A stretch of DNA of 64,000 nt, from assembly GCA_025938935.1 (NCBI GenBank), contig JAPCWB010000001.1, forward strand, positions 1,426,001-1,490,000. The letters run 5' to 3'. The notes below the pieces were generated by a model, which was not told the DNA's origin, made no database searches, and worked only from the letters and a program-made list of their open reading frames with translations. The position numbers and the translations under genes are program-made. Positions 18,752-28,669 of this stretch are shown piece by piece; the first letter of the stretch is position 1; each line of letters starts with the position of its first letter. Origin of the DNA: Novosphingobium sp. MW5. GTDB lineage: Bacteria; Pseudomonadota; Alphaproteobacteria; Sphingomonadales; Sphingomonadaceae.

Positions 18752-19312
18752 TCAGGCTGTCCCGGTCTGGCTGGCGAGCAAGGCCGGATCGATACCTTCC
18801 GCGCGCCAGGCGGCGTGCCAGCGGCCGGCGGCGCGGGTTTCCCAGATCACTTCGGAATGCCCATCGGCGGCGTACCAGCCGTGGTGGCGCATTTCGTTGT
18901 CGAGCTGCCCGGCGCCCCAGCCGGCATAGCCGAGCGCCATCAGCCACCGCTCCGGCCCACGCCCCTCCGCAATCGCCCGCAGCAGGGTGAGCGAGGCGGA
19001 AACCAGCCCGAGCGGCCCGGCATCGAGCGATGCCTCTTCCTGCCAATCGCGCGAATGGAGGATAAAGCCGCGCGAAGGTTCGACCGGCCCGCCATCATGG
19101 ACCGGCAGATCGGGCGCGGCACCCGGATCGATATCCAGTTCGCGCAGGATCTCGTGCAGGGAGATGCCCTCGCGCAGATGACCGATGCCGAGGCCGAAAG
19201 CCCCCTGCTCGTCATGCGTGATCATGGCGATCACCGAATGATCGAAACGCGGATCGCCCATGCCGGGCATGGCGAGCAGCAGGCGGCCTGCGAGAAACTG
19301 CGACTCTGTCAT
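18752..19312 (-). CDS. YqgE/AlgH-family protein
   Basis: A 186-residue protein with the whole YqgE/AlgH (DUF179) pattern: LAGRLLLAMPGMGDPRFDHSV at the start, GAFGLGIGH, VHDGGPVEPSRGFILHS in the middle and ALGYAGWGAGQLDNEM near residue 130. Crystal structures of this family show a compact alpha/beta fold; its molecular role is not established, although AlgH affects alginate and stress phenotypes in Pseudomonas. Monocistronic, minus strand. Confidence 0.93.
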   Translation of the reverse strand: MTESQFLAGRLLLAMPGMGDPRFDHSVIAMITHDEQGAFGLGIGHLREGISLHEILRELDIDPGAAPDLPVHDGGPVEPSRGFILHSRDWQEEASLDAGPLGLVSASLTLLRAIAEGRGPERWLMALGYAGWGAGQLDNEMRHHGWYAADGHSEVIWETRAAGRWHAAWRAEGIDPALLASQTGTA

Positions 19313-19395
19313 CGCCGCAGGCTAGCCCAAGCGCCTGCGCGCGTGAACCGGCCATTGTCGGAATGGCCGCGCACTGCGACGAGAGTGCGTGGGCA

Positions 19396-21028
19396 CTAAG
19401 GCGGGCAGGTCCCCGCTTTGGCCATCCGGGGCAAGGGTCGACCCGCTGCCTCCCCGGTTGGCTCGCCGCCGTCGATCGCGATGCGGCCGTTGACCAGCAC
19501 AGTCCGCATGCCTGTCGAAAACAGCGTCGGCCGCGTATAGTCGGCGCGCGGGGCAAAGCGGGCGGGATCGAACACGATGACGTCGGCGAAGGCTCCGGCC
19601 TTCAACTCGCCCCGGCCTTCAAGCCCGAACATGCGGGCCGTGCGCAGCGTGCTCGAAGCGATGAACGTGCGCAGGTCGATGACCTTTTTCTCCCTGACAT
19701 AGGTCGCGTATTTGCGCGCGAAGGAGGCGTAGTATCGAGGATGGCCGGCCGACGCGTCCGAACTGGTAACCACCCAGTCGCGCTTCATGAACCGGGCGAT
19801 ATCGTCCTCGCTCTGGTTGAATGAGGCTATGCTCACCTCCTCTTCCTTGAGCAGGGCGATCGCGGCGGATACCGGGTCATTTCCCTTGTCTCGGGCAAGC
19901 TCCGCCAGCGTCTTGCCGCGCGCCCAGTCAGGACCGGTGGTGATGAGGATGGCCGAGGGACCGCCCCGGCGGCGCAGGTTCTCCTCCGCCTCGGCGCGCA
20001 GCCTTGGCAGGGCCTCGCTATCGGAAAAGCGCTTCAGCATGGCGGCCCGCCCACCGTCTTGCGCCCAGCGCGGCATCAGCGCGGCGGAGAGGCCTGTGCC
20101 CGATGCCGACCACGGATACTGGTCGGCATGGACCACCTGTCCGCTGGCCCGCGCCGCCTCGATCCGGGCGATGACCTGCGGGGCCTGGCCCTCGGACATC
20201 GACGCCCAGCGCCTTGATGTGGGCGATGTGGACCGGGATCGCCGCCTCGCGTCCGATCGCGATGGCCTCATCCACGGCGCCAAGGAGACCAATCGAATAG
20301 CTCGCCTCATCGCGCAGATGACTGTCATAGATGCCGCCTGCCACCGCTGCGACGCGGGCCAGGCTGGCAACTTCATCGCGCTTGGCGAAACTTTGAGGGG
20401 CATAGAACAGGCCGGTCGAAAGACCGAGCGCTCCGCTGCACATCGCCGTGCGGACATGACCCTGCATCCGCTCCAGTTCCTCGGCGGTCGGCGCCCTGTC
20501 GGCATTGCCGATCACCGCATAGCGTACGGCTCCGAAGCCGATGTAGCTGGCAAAGTTGATGCCGAAATCGCGGCGCTGTTCAGCTCCGGCTGCTGTCCCC
20601 GTGGTCTTGCCCAGGTCCACGCTGCCTCCACCGTCCACGCCGATGAAGGCGGTTGTCACCCCCTGCGTCAGGAAGGGCAGCAGCAGGCGGGCGGCGGCAT
20701 TGTCAGACATCAGCGCGCCATCGGCATGGGTGTGCGGGTCGATGAACCCCGGCGCAACGATCATTCCCTGCGCCGCAATGGTGCGATTTGCCGCACCGCC
20801 GGCCTTTTTTCCGACAAAGACGATGCGGTCCCCGCGCACCGCGACATCGCCGACGAAGGGTGGGGCTTCCCCGGTGTAGATCGTGCCGCCACGGATCACT
20901 ACGTCAAAGGATTCGGCTGGCGGGGCGGGAGAGGCCGAAGCCGGAAGCAAGACAAGCGAGGCCGCGAGCGCGGCGAATGAGAGCTGCCGCGCCGTGGCCA
21001 GTCGCATCGCGTTCCATTTGCCGGTCAC
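19396..21028 (-). pseudogene. N-acyl-D-amino-acid deacylase, frameshifted
   Basis: Two overlapping frames together encode one exported amidohydrolase of about 543 residues that hydrolyses N-acyl-D-amino acids. The first frame has a signal peptide and HTHADG (His99, His101, Asp103), SHLRDE and HIAHIKALG; the second continues from GQAPQVIARIEAAR through the barrel to the C-terminal VLVNGRIAIDGG. The break is at 20189..20191, where GGG on the coding strand should be GG, giving VDVRGQAPQ in register. Whether this is a sequencing error or a real lesion cannot be told here. The ATG overlaps the ridA stop as ATGA; an internal ATG at 21007 would also fit the signal peptide. Confidence 0.85.
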
Positions 21029-21375
21029 TCGCCGAGCCAGGCGACGGCTTCGATCTCGACCATGGCTCCCGGAGCGACCAGCCCGGAGACGACGACAGAC
21101 CGCGCCGGGTGGGGTTCGGCGAAGTATTCGCGGTAGATCGAATTGAACTCGGCAAAGTCAGCCGCATCGGTCAGCCAGACGGTCGCCTTGGCAACGTCAT
21201 CCAAACCGCAGCCCGCTGCCTCCAGTGCCGCGCGCAGGTTGTCCAGCGCCTGCCGTGCCTGCGCGGCAAAGCCGCCGGGCACAATCTCCCCGTTTGCCCC
21301 GCGGGCGAGCTGGCCCGAAATATAGACGGTCTGCCCGGCGCGGACAAAGCGGGAGAGGGGCGGCCTTGTTGCCAT
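21025..21375 (-). CDS. RidA/YjgF-family enamine/imine deaminase
   Basis: A 116-residue RidA-family protein. Family marks are VYISGQLARGANGEIV in the first third, QARQALDNLRAAL, and the C-terminal ARSVVVSGLVAPGAMVEIEA containing the Arg that binds the carboxylate of the substrate. RidA proteins hydrolyse reactive enamines or imines made by amino acid oxidases and PLP enzymes. AAAGG lies eight nt before the ATG. It is the first gene of a two-gene operon with the D-amino-acid deacylase, and a DadA-like oxidase lies across the locus, so it may quench imines formed from D-amino acids. Confidence 0.92.
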   Translation of the reverse strand: MATRPPLSRFVRAGQTVYISGQLARGANGEIVPGGFAAQARQALDNLRAALEAAGCGLDDVAKATVWLTDAADFAEFNSIYREYFAEPHPARSVVVSGLVAPGAMVEIEAVAWLGE

Positions 21376-21625
21376 GCAGATTACCTTTTCCGATCAGGAG
21401 TAATGCCGTGGTTGATAGACATGCACGGCCGCATTCTGCAAATCGACCAAAGCGGTCGGTGATAGCCTTCACCGCTGCAAAGTGCCGGTTTCCCGCTTCA
21501 TCCCATAACCTACAGCTATGCGCGGGTCATTAAATTGTAACGAGGCTGTCTTTCGCTTGGGCACGATTGATGCAACACAGGGAGCAAGGGCGAACGAGAT
21601 CGCCGCTCATCATGGGGAATACCGC
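21376..21625. promoter_or_regulatory. Divergent promoter region between ridA-like gene and TonB receptor gene
   Basis: A 250-nt non-coding stretch between divergent genes that must hold both promoters. AT-rich bases around 21530-21545 (CATTAAATTGTAAC) are a plausible core promoter for the receptor. I see no strong palindrome. A LysR gene downstream of the receptor could act here, but no convincing box was found. Confidence 0.4.
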
Positions 21626-24625
21626 ATGAAAATTTCCGCCGTTGCCGTGCGCGCCTTGCTTCTCGCGGGGGCCTCGACCCTGTTCATGGCACCCGCCGCG
21701 GCACTTGCGCAGGATGCCGCGCAGGGCGAGCCCCCCGCCGACGAAACTTCGTCAAGCCAGGAAATTACGGTCGTCGGCAGCCGCATCGAAAATGCCGGGA
21801 TTGCCGGCGCACTGCCGGTGACGGTGGTGGGAGAAGACAAGATCGCGGCGAACGGCAGCGTTTCGGGCGATGACCTGTTCCGCGCCATTCCGCAGGCGGG
21901 CGATGTGCAGTTCCAGGAGAGCCGCACCACCGGCAACCTCAACGACGCGCGCGGCGACAATGCCTCGATCAACTTGCGCTCGGTCGGCACGGGCAACACG
22001 CTCGTCCTGATCAACGGCCGCCGCATGATCCTGACGCCCGGCACCCAGACCGAAAACTTCGTGCCGGTGCAAACCGCCAACACCAACTCTATCCCCGTCG
22101 GCGCGATCCGCCGGATGGAAGTGCTGCGCGATGGCGCAGCGGCGATTTACGGCGCGGACGCGGTGGCCGGCGTGGTCAACGTGGTGCTCGACGATCGCTA
22201 CAAGGGCGTCAAGATCGACGGCCGCTATGGCTTTGCCGATGGCACCAGCGAGGCGACCTTTGCGGCCAAGGCGGGGGTCGAAACCAGCGGCGGGCACTTC
22301 CTGCTGTTTGGCAGCTACACCCACCGCACCCCGCTGTTCGCCAGCGAGCGCCCCTATTCCGCCAGCGAGAACCACCTGGCCGCAGTGGTGGGAACGCCGT
22401 GGGAAGGTGATACCTCGTTCGACAACCGCTCGACTTCCTCGCCCTGGGGCAGCTTCACCGTGCTTCCCACGACAACCGCCGTGCGGCAGGGAACGGTGGC
22501 GCTGACAACATCGGGCGTGTTCCATATCGAGCCCACCGGCAACACGGCGGCGGGCTGCTCCAGCACTGTCATCAATGGCAACCTCTGCCTCCGTTCGGGC
22601 ACCATTACCGGCGCCAATGACCGCGTGCTGCGCTATGATGAAAATCCCGATCGCACGATCCGTGGCGAACTGGACCGCATCAACCTGTTCGCCACTTTCA
22701 ATCAGGACATTGGCAGCGTCGAACTGTTCGGCGAGGCAGGCTATTACCACGCCGAGCTGGCCGGCCAGCGCGAACAGTCCGCGCCGATCTCCAGCGCAGT
22801 GATCACCGTGCCGGTGACCAATTACTGGAACCCGTTCGGGCCGACCACCTTCAACGGCGTCGCCAACCCCAACCGCCTCGCCAACCTCGTCAACGTGCCC
22901 ACCACGGGCCTGCCGGTGCGCATCACCACCTATCGGCCTGTCGACACCGGGCCGCGCGTGTTCGAGGTAACCGACGACATGATCCGCGGCCTGATCGGCC
23001 TGCGCGGCAGCTTCGGCAATTTCAAGTGGGAGTCGGCCGCAACCTATTCGTGGGCGCGGACTGACGACTTCACCAAGAACGCGATCAGCAATACCAAGTT
23101 CCAGCAGGCGCTCGCCCTGTCGACGCCCGATGCCTACAATCCGTTCAACGGCGGCAACCAGACCAACTATTCGCTGGGTGACGGCACACCGAACAGCAAG
23201 GCGACCATCGATTCCTTCCTTGTCGGCGTGCACCGTATCGGAAAGACTTCGCTGGCGACCTGGGATGCGCGCGTTTCCAATTCCAGCATCTTCAACCTGC
23301 CCGCCGGCGGCGTCGGCTTCGCCAGCGGCGTCGAACTGCGCCGCGAAACCTACCAGGATGACCGCGACGCACGGCTCGACGGGACGATCACCTATACCGA
23401 CAGTGTGACCGGTATTGTCTATGGCACCGACGTGATGGGTGCGAGCCCGGCACCTGACGTGAAGGCGCGCCGTACCGTGGCTGCCGCCTACATCGAACTT
23501 GCCGTGCCGGTGATCTCTGAAGACATGAACGTGCCGCTGATGAAGTCGCTAGACCTGCAGCTTGCAGCGCGTGACGAGCACTATTCGGACTTTGGCAACG
23601 TGCTCAAGCCCAAGGTTGCTGCGGTGTGGTCGATGTTCGACCAGCTCAAGCTGCGCGGATCCTGGTCGCAGAGCTACCGCGCGCCGAACCTTGCGCAGTT
23701 CTACAGCGCGGGTACCCAGGTGGCGAATACCCGTACCGACTGGGCGCAGTGCCGGATCAACGCTACGACATGTTCGGGCGTGTCGACGCTCGAAGTGCGT
23801 TCAGGCAACCAGAACCTGAAGCCTGAAGATGCCGAAACGATCTCCGCCGGTGTGGTCCTCCAGCCGATCCCGAACCTGACGATCACGGTCGATTACTGGG
23901 CGCTCAACGAAATGGGCGTGATCGGGCTGCAGGGCGCGCAGAACCAGATCCTGTTCGATTATCTCGAGCGGCTGAGCGGCCGGACCAATCCAAACGTGGT
24001 GCGCGCGGCCCCGGTCGGCACGCAGGTCGTGGGCGACCTGCAATTCGTCAAGGACGATTACTTCAACCTCGGGCCCCGCAAGCTGCGCGGGTTGGACTTC
24101 GCGGTGAGTTTCGAAACCGCCAAGACGCCGATCGGCACCTTCAGCTTCGATTTTGCCGCTTCCAAGCTGATCAAGTGGGAACAGACCGCTTCCGACCTGC
24201 AGGCCACCCTGATTGCCGCCAATGCCGCCGGCACGCTCGGCACCGGCATCACGATCACCCAGGCGGGTGATCAGGTGCGCCAGAACGGCAACCCCGAATG
24301 GCGCTTCAACGGTAGCATGACGTGGAAGTCCGGCCCGTTCCGCGCGGGTGCGGAGGTAACCTATGTCGGCTCGGTCTTCGATACCGGCACGGCCGTGATC
24401 AACGGTTCGTTCTATGAAGTGCCCAGCTTCACCACGGTCGGTGCCTATGTGCAGTACCGCGCGCCAAAGGATGCCGGCGTCTTTGCCGGGACTCGCTTCA
24501 AGGTCGGCGCGCGCAACCTGTTCGATACCCCTCCGCCGCTGACCTCGTCGAACTATGGCTTCAACGGCGCCTTGGCCAACCCGACCGGGCGCTTCGTCTA
24601 CTTCGAACTGTCGAAGGAGTTCTGA
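21626..24625 (+). CDS. TonB-dependent outer-membrane receptor
   Basis: A 999-residue receptor that imports a ligand through the outer membrane using TonB energy. A signal peptide (MKISAVAVRALLLAGASTLF, cleaving after ALAQ) fixes the start at 21626, eight nt after GGGGA. The TonB box and plug entry read EITVVGSRIENAG at about residues 48-60; the plug follows with LVLINGRRM and RMEVLRDGAAAIYGADAVAGVVN. The rest is a 22-strand-type barrel with RGSWSQSYRAPNL and a C-terminal aromatic VYFELSKEF. Between ridA/deacylase and LysR/dadA/ggt, it probably imports peptides or acylated amino acids. Confidence 0.92.
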   Translation: MKISAVAVRALLLAGASTLFMAPAAALAQDAAQGEPPADETSSSQEITVVGSRIENAGIAGALPVTVVGEDKIAANGSVSGDDLFRAIPQAGDVQFQESRTTGNLNDARGDNASINLRSVGTGNTLVLINGRRMILTPGTQTENFVPVQTANTNSIPVGAIRRMEVLRDGAAAIYGADAVAGVVNVVLDDRYKGVKIDGRYGFADGTSEATFAAKAGVETSGGHFLLFGSYTHRTPLFASERPYSASENHLAAVVGTPWEGDTSFDNRSTSSPWGSFTVLPTTTAVRQGTVALTTSGVFHIEPTGNTAAGCSSTVINGNLCLRSGTITGANDRVLRYDENPDRTIRGELDRINLFATFNQDIGSVELFGEAGYYHAELAGQREQSAPISSAVITVPVTNYWNPFGPTTFNGVANPNRLANLVNVPTTGLPVRITTYRPVDTGPRVFEVTDDMIRGLIGLRGSFGNFKWESAATYSWARTDDFTKNAISNTKFQQALALSTPDAYNPFNGGNQTNYSLGDGTPNSKATIDSFLVGVHRIGKTSLATWDARVSNSSIFNLPAGGVGFASGVELRRETYQDDRDARLDGTITYTDSVTGIVYGTDVMGASPAPDVKARRTVAAAYIELAVPVISEDMNVPLMKSLDLQLAARDEHYSDFGNVLKPKVAAVWSMFDQLKLRGSWSQSYRAPNLAQFYSAGTQVANTRTDWAQCRINATTCSGVSTLEVRSGNQNLKPEDAETISAGVVLQPIPNLTITVDYWALNEMGVIGLQGAQNQILFDYLERLSGRTNPNVVRAAPVGTQVVGDLQFVKDDYFNLGPRKLRGLDFAVSFETAKTPIGTFSFDFAASKLIKWEQTASDLQATLIAANAAGTLGTGITITQAGDQVRQNGNPEWRFNGSMTWKSGPFRAGAEVTYVGSVFDTGTAVINGSFYEVPSFTTVGAYVQYRAPKDAGVFAGTRFKVGARNLFDTPPPLTSSNYGFNGALANPTGRFVYFELSKEF

Positions 24626-24668
24626 TTTGCCTGCAGCCGCATTGCCCCGGAACTGAAAGGTTCATGCC

Positions 24669-25575
24669 ATGCGGCTGAGGCAGATCGAGGTCTTTCACGC
24701 GGTCTATGCCAATGGCTCGATCAGCTCTGGCTGCGCGCGCGCTCAATGTGTCGCAGCCGGCGGTCAGCAAGGTGCTCCGCCATACTGAAAGTCAACTAGG
24801 CATCCGCCTGTTCGACCTCGTGCGCGGACGGCTGGTGCCGACCGACGAGGCGCATGCCCTGTTCCGCGAGGTGGACGAGGTCTTTCACCGCGTCACCTCG
24901 CTGCAGCAGACCGCCAACAACCTGCGCAATTCGGGCGCGGGGCATCTGCGGATCGGCATTGTGCCCTCGCTTGGCCTCGAAGTGCTGCCCAAGGCCATCG
25001 CCGCCTTTCGCGCGAAGAACCCTGAAGTCACCTTCGACATCAAGACGATCCACCACAGTGACGTGCTGCGGTCGCTTTATGAACGCGAATGCGACATTGC
25101 CTTTGGTTATGACCCGCCGGCCCATCCCCGCCTGACGCTGCGTAAACTGGCGAGCGCAAGGCTGGTCCTGATCGCCCCGGGCGGCAGCTTCGAGAGAGGC
25201 CGCGACAGCGTGTCCGTGGCGGATATCAGCAGCCGCGACCTGATCGGCGTGTCCAGCAGCGGACCGATCGGCGATATCGTCTCCGCCGCCCAGGCGCAGG
25301 CGCAGATCGAATTCCGCGAGATCGCCTCGGTCGATACCTATTACGTCGCAGCAGCGTTGGTCCGGCAGGGTTCGGGTGTGGCGATAGTCGACGAGTTCAC
25401 CGCCCGCGCCACCTCGACCGAACACATGGACGTGCTCCAGCTTTCCCCGCCTCTGGAATTCGGGGTCCATGCCGCCTGGCTTGAGGACCGCCCGCTCTCC
25501 AAGCTGGCCAGCCGGCTGGTCGACCTGATGAAAACGGTCCTGCGGGCCGAGGTGGAGCTTCCCGTCCGGACATAA
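24669..25575 (+). pseudogene. LysR-family transcriptional regulator, frameshifted
   Basis: A LysR activator/repressor of about 301 residues if one base is removed. The first 20 codons from ATG 24669 encode the usual HTH entry (MRLRQIEVFHAVYANGSISS), then the frame is lost; the +1 frame continues AARALNVSQPAVSKVLR, completing the helix-turn-helix. The break is at GG 24729..24730, which should be one G. The effector-binding domain (LRIGIVPSLGLEVLP onwards) is intact. It lies between the TonB receptor and the dadA-like gene and presumably controls them; sequence error versus real inactivation is open. Confidence 0.88.
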
Positions 25576-25670
25576 CCGCCGGCTATGGGGCTGGGCCAAG
25601 ACGGTTCGGCGCAGCGGCTTGTTTCCGCCGCCTCCGGTTTTACCGTGATCTGGTGCTTTTGACGAAAGAC

Positions 25671-26939
25671 ATGAACCGGGAATTCGAAGCCCATGCCGGC
25701 CGCGCCGCTACTCCGCGCGGACAGTCCGCGCGTTCGGCGATCGTCGTCGGGGCGGGCGTGGTTGGCATGGCCAGCGCCTATGCCCTGGCGCGGCGCGGCG
25801 TCTCCGTCACGGTGATCGAAAGGCGCGATGGACCCGGCCTTGAAGCATCCTTCGCCAATGGTGCGCAGCTGAGCTATGCCTATACCGATGCGCTGGCCAG
25901 TCCGGCATTGCTGCGCCATCTGCCCGCCGTCCTGCTTGGACTAGACCCGGCGATCTGCTGGCGACCATCGCTTGACCGCGATCACATCGCATGGCTGATG
26001 CGTTTCCTGCGCAGTTCCACGGCGAACCGCTTCACCGCGAACACCCTCGCCGGGTTAGAGCTCGGGCTGGAATCGCGGGCTGCCATGCATGCGCTGATCG
26101 AACAGCATGACCTTGATTTCGGCCACAGCGTGGCGGGCAAGCTGCACATCCACGCGACGCGGACAGGCCTTGATGCTGCGGCGCGGATAGTTGCGCTCAA
26201 GCGGCTTCACGGGGCCGACCAGCACGTTCTCAGCGCTGGCGAGGCCATCGATCTGGAACCGGCGCTGGCCGATCACGGTCCCTTTGCGGGCGCGGTCCAT
26301 ACGCCGGGGGATGAGGTTGGAGATCCCCAGCGTTTTTGCACCGCGATGGCGGCGCTTCTCGGGCGCGATTACGGCGTGTCGCTGCGCTTTGGCACGAGAG
26401 TAGAGGATCTGGGCGAGGCAGGCGCCAAGGCATGGGTCCAGACCGGCAGCGGCGAACGGCTGATGGCCGATAACCTCGTCGTCTGCGCGGGTATTGGCTC
26501 CGGGCCGCTTGCCGCACGCTTCGGACTGGGCGCGGCGCTGATGCCGGTGAAAGGCTATTCCTTCACTGCGCCCGAAGGGCCGGCGGGCCTGCGAGTGAGC
26601 ATTACCGATGTTTCCCGCAAGATCGTGTTCTGCCCGCTTGGAGGTATGGTGCGGGTGGCCGGCATGGCTGAAATTGGTGCGCGTTCGACTGCGGTCGACC
26701 CCAAGGCTCTGGAAAGCTTGCGCAGCGGCGCGCGGACCAGCTTGCCCCGTGCCGCGAACTATGACCAGATCGGCGCCGGATGGGCGGGGATCAGGCCGAT
26801 GAAGGCCAATTCGTTGCCGACCATCAAGCGTGTTTCGCCGCGCATCGCGGTCAATATTGGCCATGGCATGCTGGGGTGGACATTCTCGATGGGCTCGGCC
26901 GAACGGCTGGCGACCTTGGTACTGGAGAAAGTGGAATGA
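25671..26939 (+). CDS. FAD-dependent D-amino-acid dehydrogenase (DadA-like)
   Basis: A 422-residue DAO-fold flavoprotein that oxidatively deaminates amino acids, by family chiefly D-amino acids, to keto acids. The dinucleotide motif VVGAGVVGMASAYALARRG is at about 24-42 followed by VIERRDGPGLEASFANG, the DadA-type FAD contact. GMLGWTFSMGSAERLA near the C terminus is the second flavin-binding region. ATG 25671 has a weak GAAAG site; a GTG six codons earlier is possible. The stop overlaps the ggt ATG (ATGA), so the two are coupled, linking D-amino acid oxidation to gamma-glutamyl peptide cleavage. Confidence 0.88.
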   Translation: MNREFEAHAGRAATPRGQSARSAIVVGAGVVGMASAYALARRGVSVTVIERRDGPGLEASFANGAQLSYAYTDALASPALLRHLPAVLLGLDPAICWRPSLDRDHIAWLMRFLRSSTANRFTANTLAGLELGLESRAAMHALIEQHDLDFGHSVAGKLHIHATRTGLDAAARIVALKRLHGADQHVLSAGEAIDLEPALADHGPFAGAVHTPGDEVGDPQRFCTAMAALLGRDYGVSLRFGTRVEDLGEAGAKAWVQTGSGERLMADNLVVCAGIGSGPLAARFGLGAALMPVKGYSFTAPEGPAGLRVSITDVSRKIVFCPLGGMVRVAGMAEIGARSTAVDPKALESLRSGARTSLPRAANYDQIGAGWAGIRPMKANSLPTIKRVSPRIAVNIGHGMLGWTFSMGSAERLATLVLEKVE

Positions 26940-28669
26940 AGCAGGGGATTTGGGGAACTGTTCGCAAAGGGCTGTTGGCCTTTGTCGCGCTGGCCATGGT
27001 GGCAGCGCCGGTTTCTGCGCAGAAGAAGCAGCTCCTCGAATATCCCAGCATCCATTCGCCCGTTGTTGGCGAAAACGGCATGGTCGTTTCCCAGAACGCG
27101 ATCGCCAGCAAGGTTGGCGCGGACGTGATCCGCAAGGGCGGCAACGCGGTCGATGCCGCCGTTGCCATGGGTTTTGCCCTTGCCGTGACCCTGCCGCGCG
27201 CCGGCAACATCGGCGGCGACGGCTTCATGCTGGTGCATGACGGGCGGACCGGAGAAGACATCTTTTTCGACTTCCGCTCGGTCGCCCCCAAGGCCGTGAC
27301 GCTTGCCATGTTCCTCGACAACAAGGGCCGGGAAGCCGACGCCGCCAGCCGCGGCTATATCGCGCCGTCGGTGCCGGGAACGGTTGCCGGCCTGTTCAAG
27401 GCACACCGCCGCTTCGGCAAGCTCCCCTGGGCAGAGGTGGTGAAGCCGGCGATTGCCCTGGCGCGGGATGGCGTGGCACTGACCCCTGACGAAGCCTTCG
27501 TATTCAGCTGGGGCAAGGAGCGCCTTTCGACCAGCAAGGCCGCGCGCTCCGCCTATTACAAGCCCGACGGGTCGCTCTACCGCGCGGGCGAGGTGATGAA
27601 GCAGCCCGACCTTGCCTGGACGCTCAGCCAGATCGCGGCGCGCGGTGCGGACGGGTTCTACAAGGGGCCGGTCGCGGAAAAGTTCGCGGCCGATATGAAG
27701 GCCAACGGCGGCCTAATCACCATGCAGGACCTTGCCGATTACCGCGCGATTGAGCGCAAGCCCCTGCGCGGCACTTACCGCGGGCTCGAAGTGGTGACCG
27801 CTCCGCCAGCCAGTGCCGGAGGAGCGACCCTGCTCAACATGCTCAATGTGCTTGAGAACTTCGACGTAAAGGCTGGCGGCCTCGGCTCGGCCAAGACGCT
27901 GCACCTGCTGTCGGAAACGATGAAGATGGCCTATGCTGATCGCTACAAGGTGCTGGGCGACAGCGATTTCGTGAAGATCCCGCTCGCCGGTTTCGTCTCC
28001 AAGCCCTACGCCGCCGAGCGCGCCAAGCAGATCGACCTTGAAAAGGCCAAGCCCGCCGATGAACTGGGCGCGGGCGATCCGTGGAAGTTCGAAAGTCCCT
28101 CGACCACGCATTTCTCGGTGGCCGATGCCAATGGCATGGTCGTTTCGACCACCTATACGCTGGGCGCGGACTTCGGGTCGGGCGTGATGATCGAGGGCAC
28201 GGGCGTGCTGCTCAACAACCAGATGAACAATTTCAGTCACGTTCAGGCGGCGAAAGCCATGGCCGAAGGCAAGCCGCTGCCGCCCAACGCGATGATGCCG
28301 GGCAAGCGCATGCTCTCCACCATGATGCCGACCATCGTGATGAAAGACGGCAAGCCCTGGCTGATCACCGGCACCCCCGGGGGCAGCACGATCATCGACA
28401 CGGTGCTGCAGGTGATCGTCAACGTGGTCGACTTCAAGCTCAACGTCGAGGAAGCAACCCACCAGCCGCGCATCTTTCAAGATGCGAGTGACAAGCTGCG
28501 GGTCGAGCCCAATTTCAACCCGGATACGGTGCGCCTGCTCGCCGCGATGGGCCATCCGATCACCTCTGACGAAACCATGGGCAGCGCGCAGTCGATCATG
28601 ATCGAGAACGGCCGCTTCCTGGGCGCTGCCGATCCGCGCCGGCCGGGAGCCTTGGCCATCGCGCCGTGA
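26936..28669 (+). CDS. ggt: Gamma-glutamyltransferase (exported)
   Basis: A 577-residue gamma-glutamyl hydrolase/transferase made as a self-cleaving proenzyme and exported by the signal peptide ending at VSAQ. The N-terminal nucleophile is Thr390 in PSTTHFSV; cleavage there would give large and small subunits of about 389 and 188 residues. Other family segments are NAVDAAVAMGFALAVTLP, GGDGFMLVHDG and TPGGSTIIDTVLQ. It acts on glutathione or other gamma-glutamyl compounds in the periplasm. ATG overlaps the dadA-like stop and its own stop overlaps the next GTG, so it is the middle of a tight three-gene operon. Confidence 0.93.
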   Translation: MKQGIWGTVRKGLLAFVALAMVAAPVSAQKKQLLEYPSIHSPVVGENGMVVSQNAIASKVGADVIRKGGNAVDAAVAMGFALAVTLPRAGNIGGDGFMLVHDGRTGEDIFFDFRSVAPKAVTLAMFLDNKGREADAASRGYIAPSVPGTVAGLFKAHRRFGKLPWAEVVKPAIALARDGVALTPDEAFVFSWGKERLSTSKAARSAYYKPDGSLYRAGEVMKQPDLAWTLSQIAARGADGFYKGPVAEKFAADMKANGGLITMQDLADYRAIERKPLRGTYRGLEVVTAPPASAGGATLLNMLNVLENFDVKAGGLGSAKTLHLLSETMKMAYADRYKVLGDSDFVKIPLAGFVSKPYAAERAKQIDLEKAKPADELGAGDPWKFESPSTTHFSVADANGMVVSTTYTLGADFGSGVMIEGTGVLLNNQMNNFSHVQAAKAMAEGKPLPPNAMMPGKRMLSTMMPTIVMKDGKPWLITGTPGGSTIIDTVLQVIVNVVDFKLNVEEATHQPRIFQDASDKLRVEPNFNPDTVRLLAAMGHPITSDETMGSAQSIMIENGRFLGAADPRRPGALAIAP

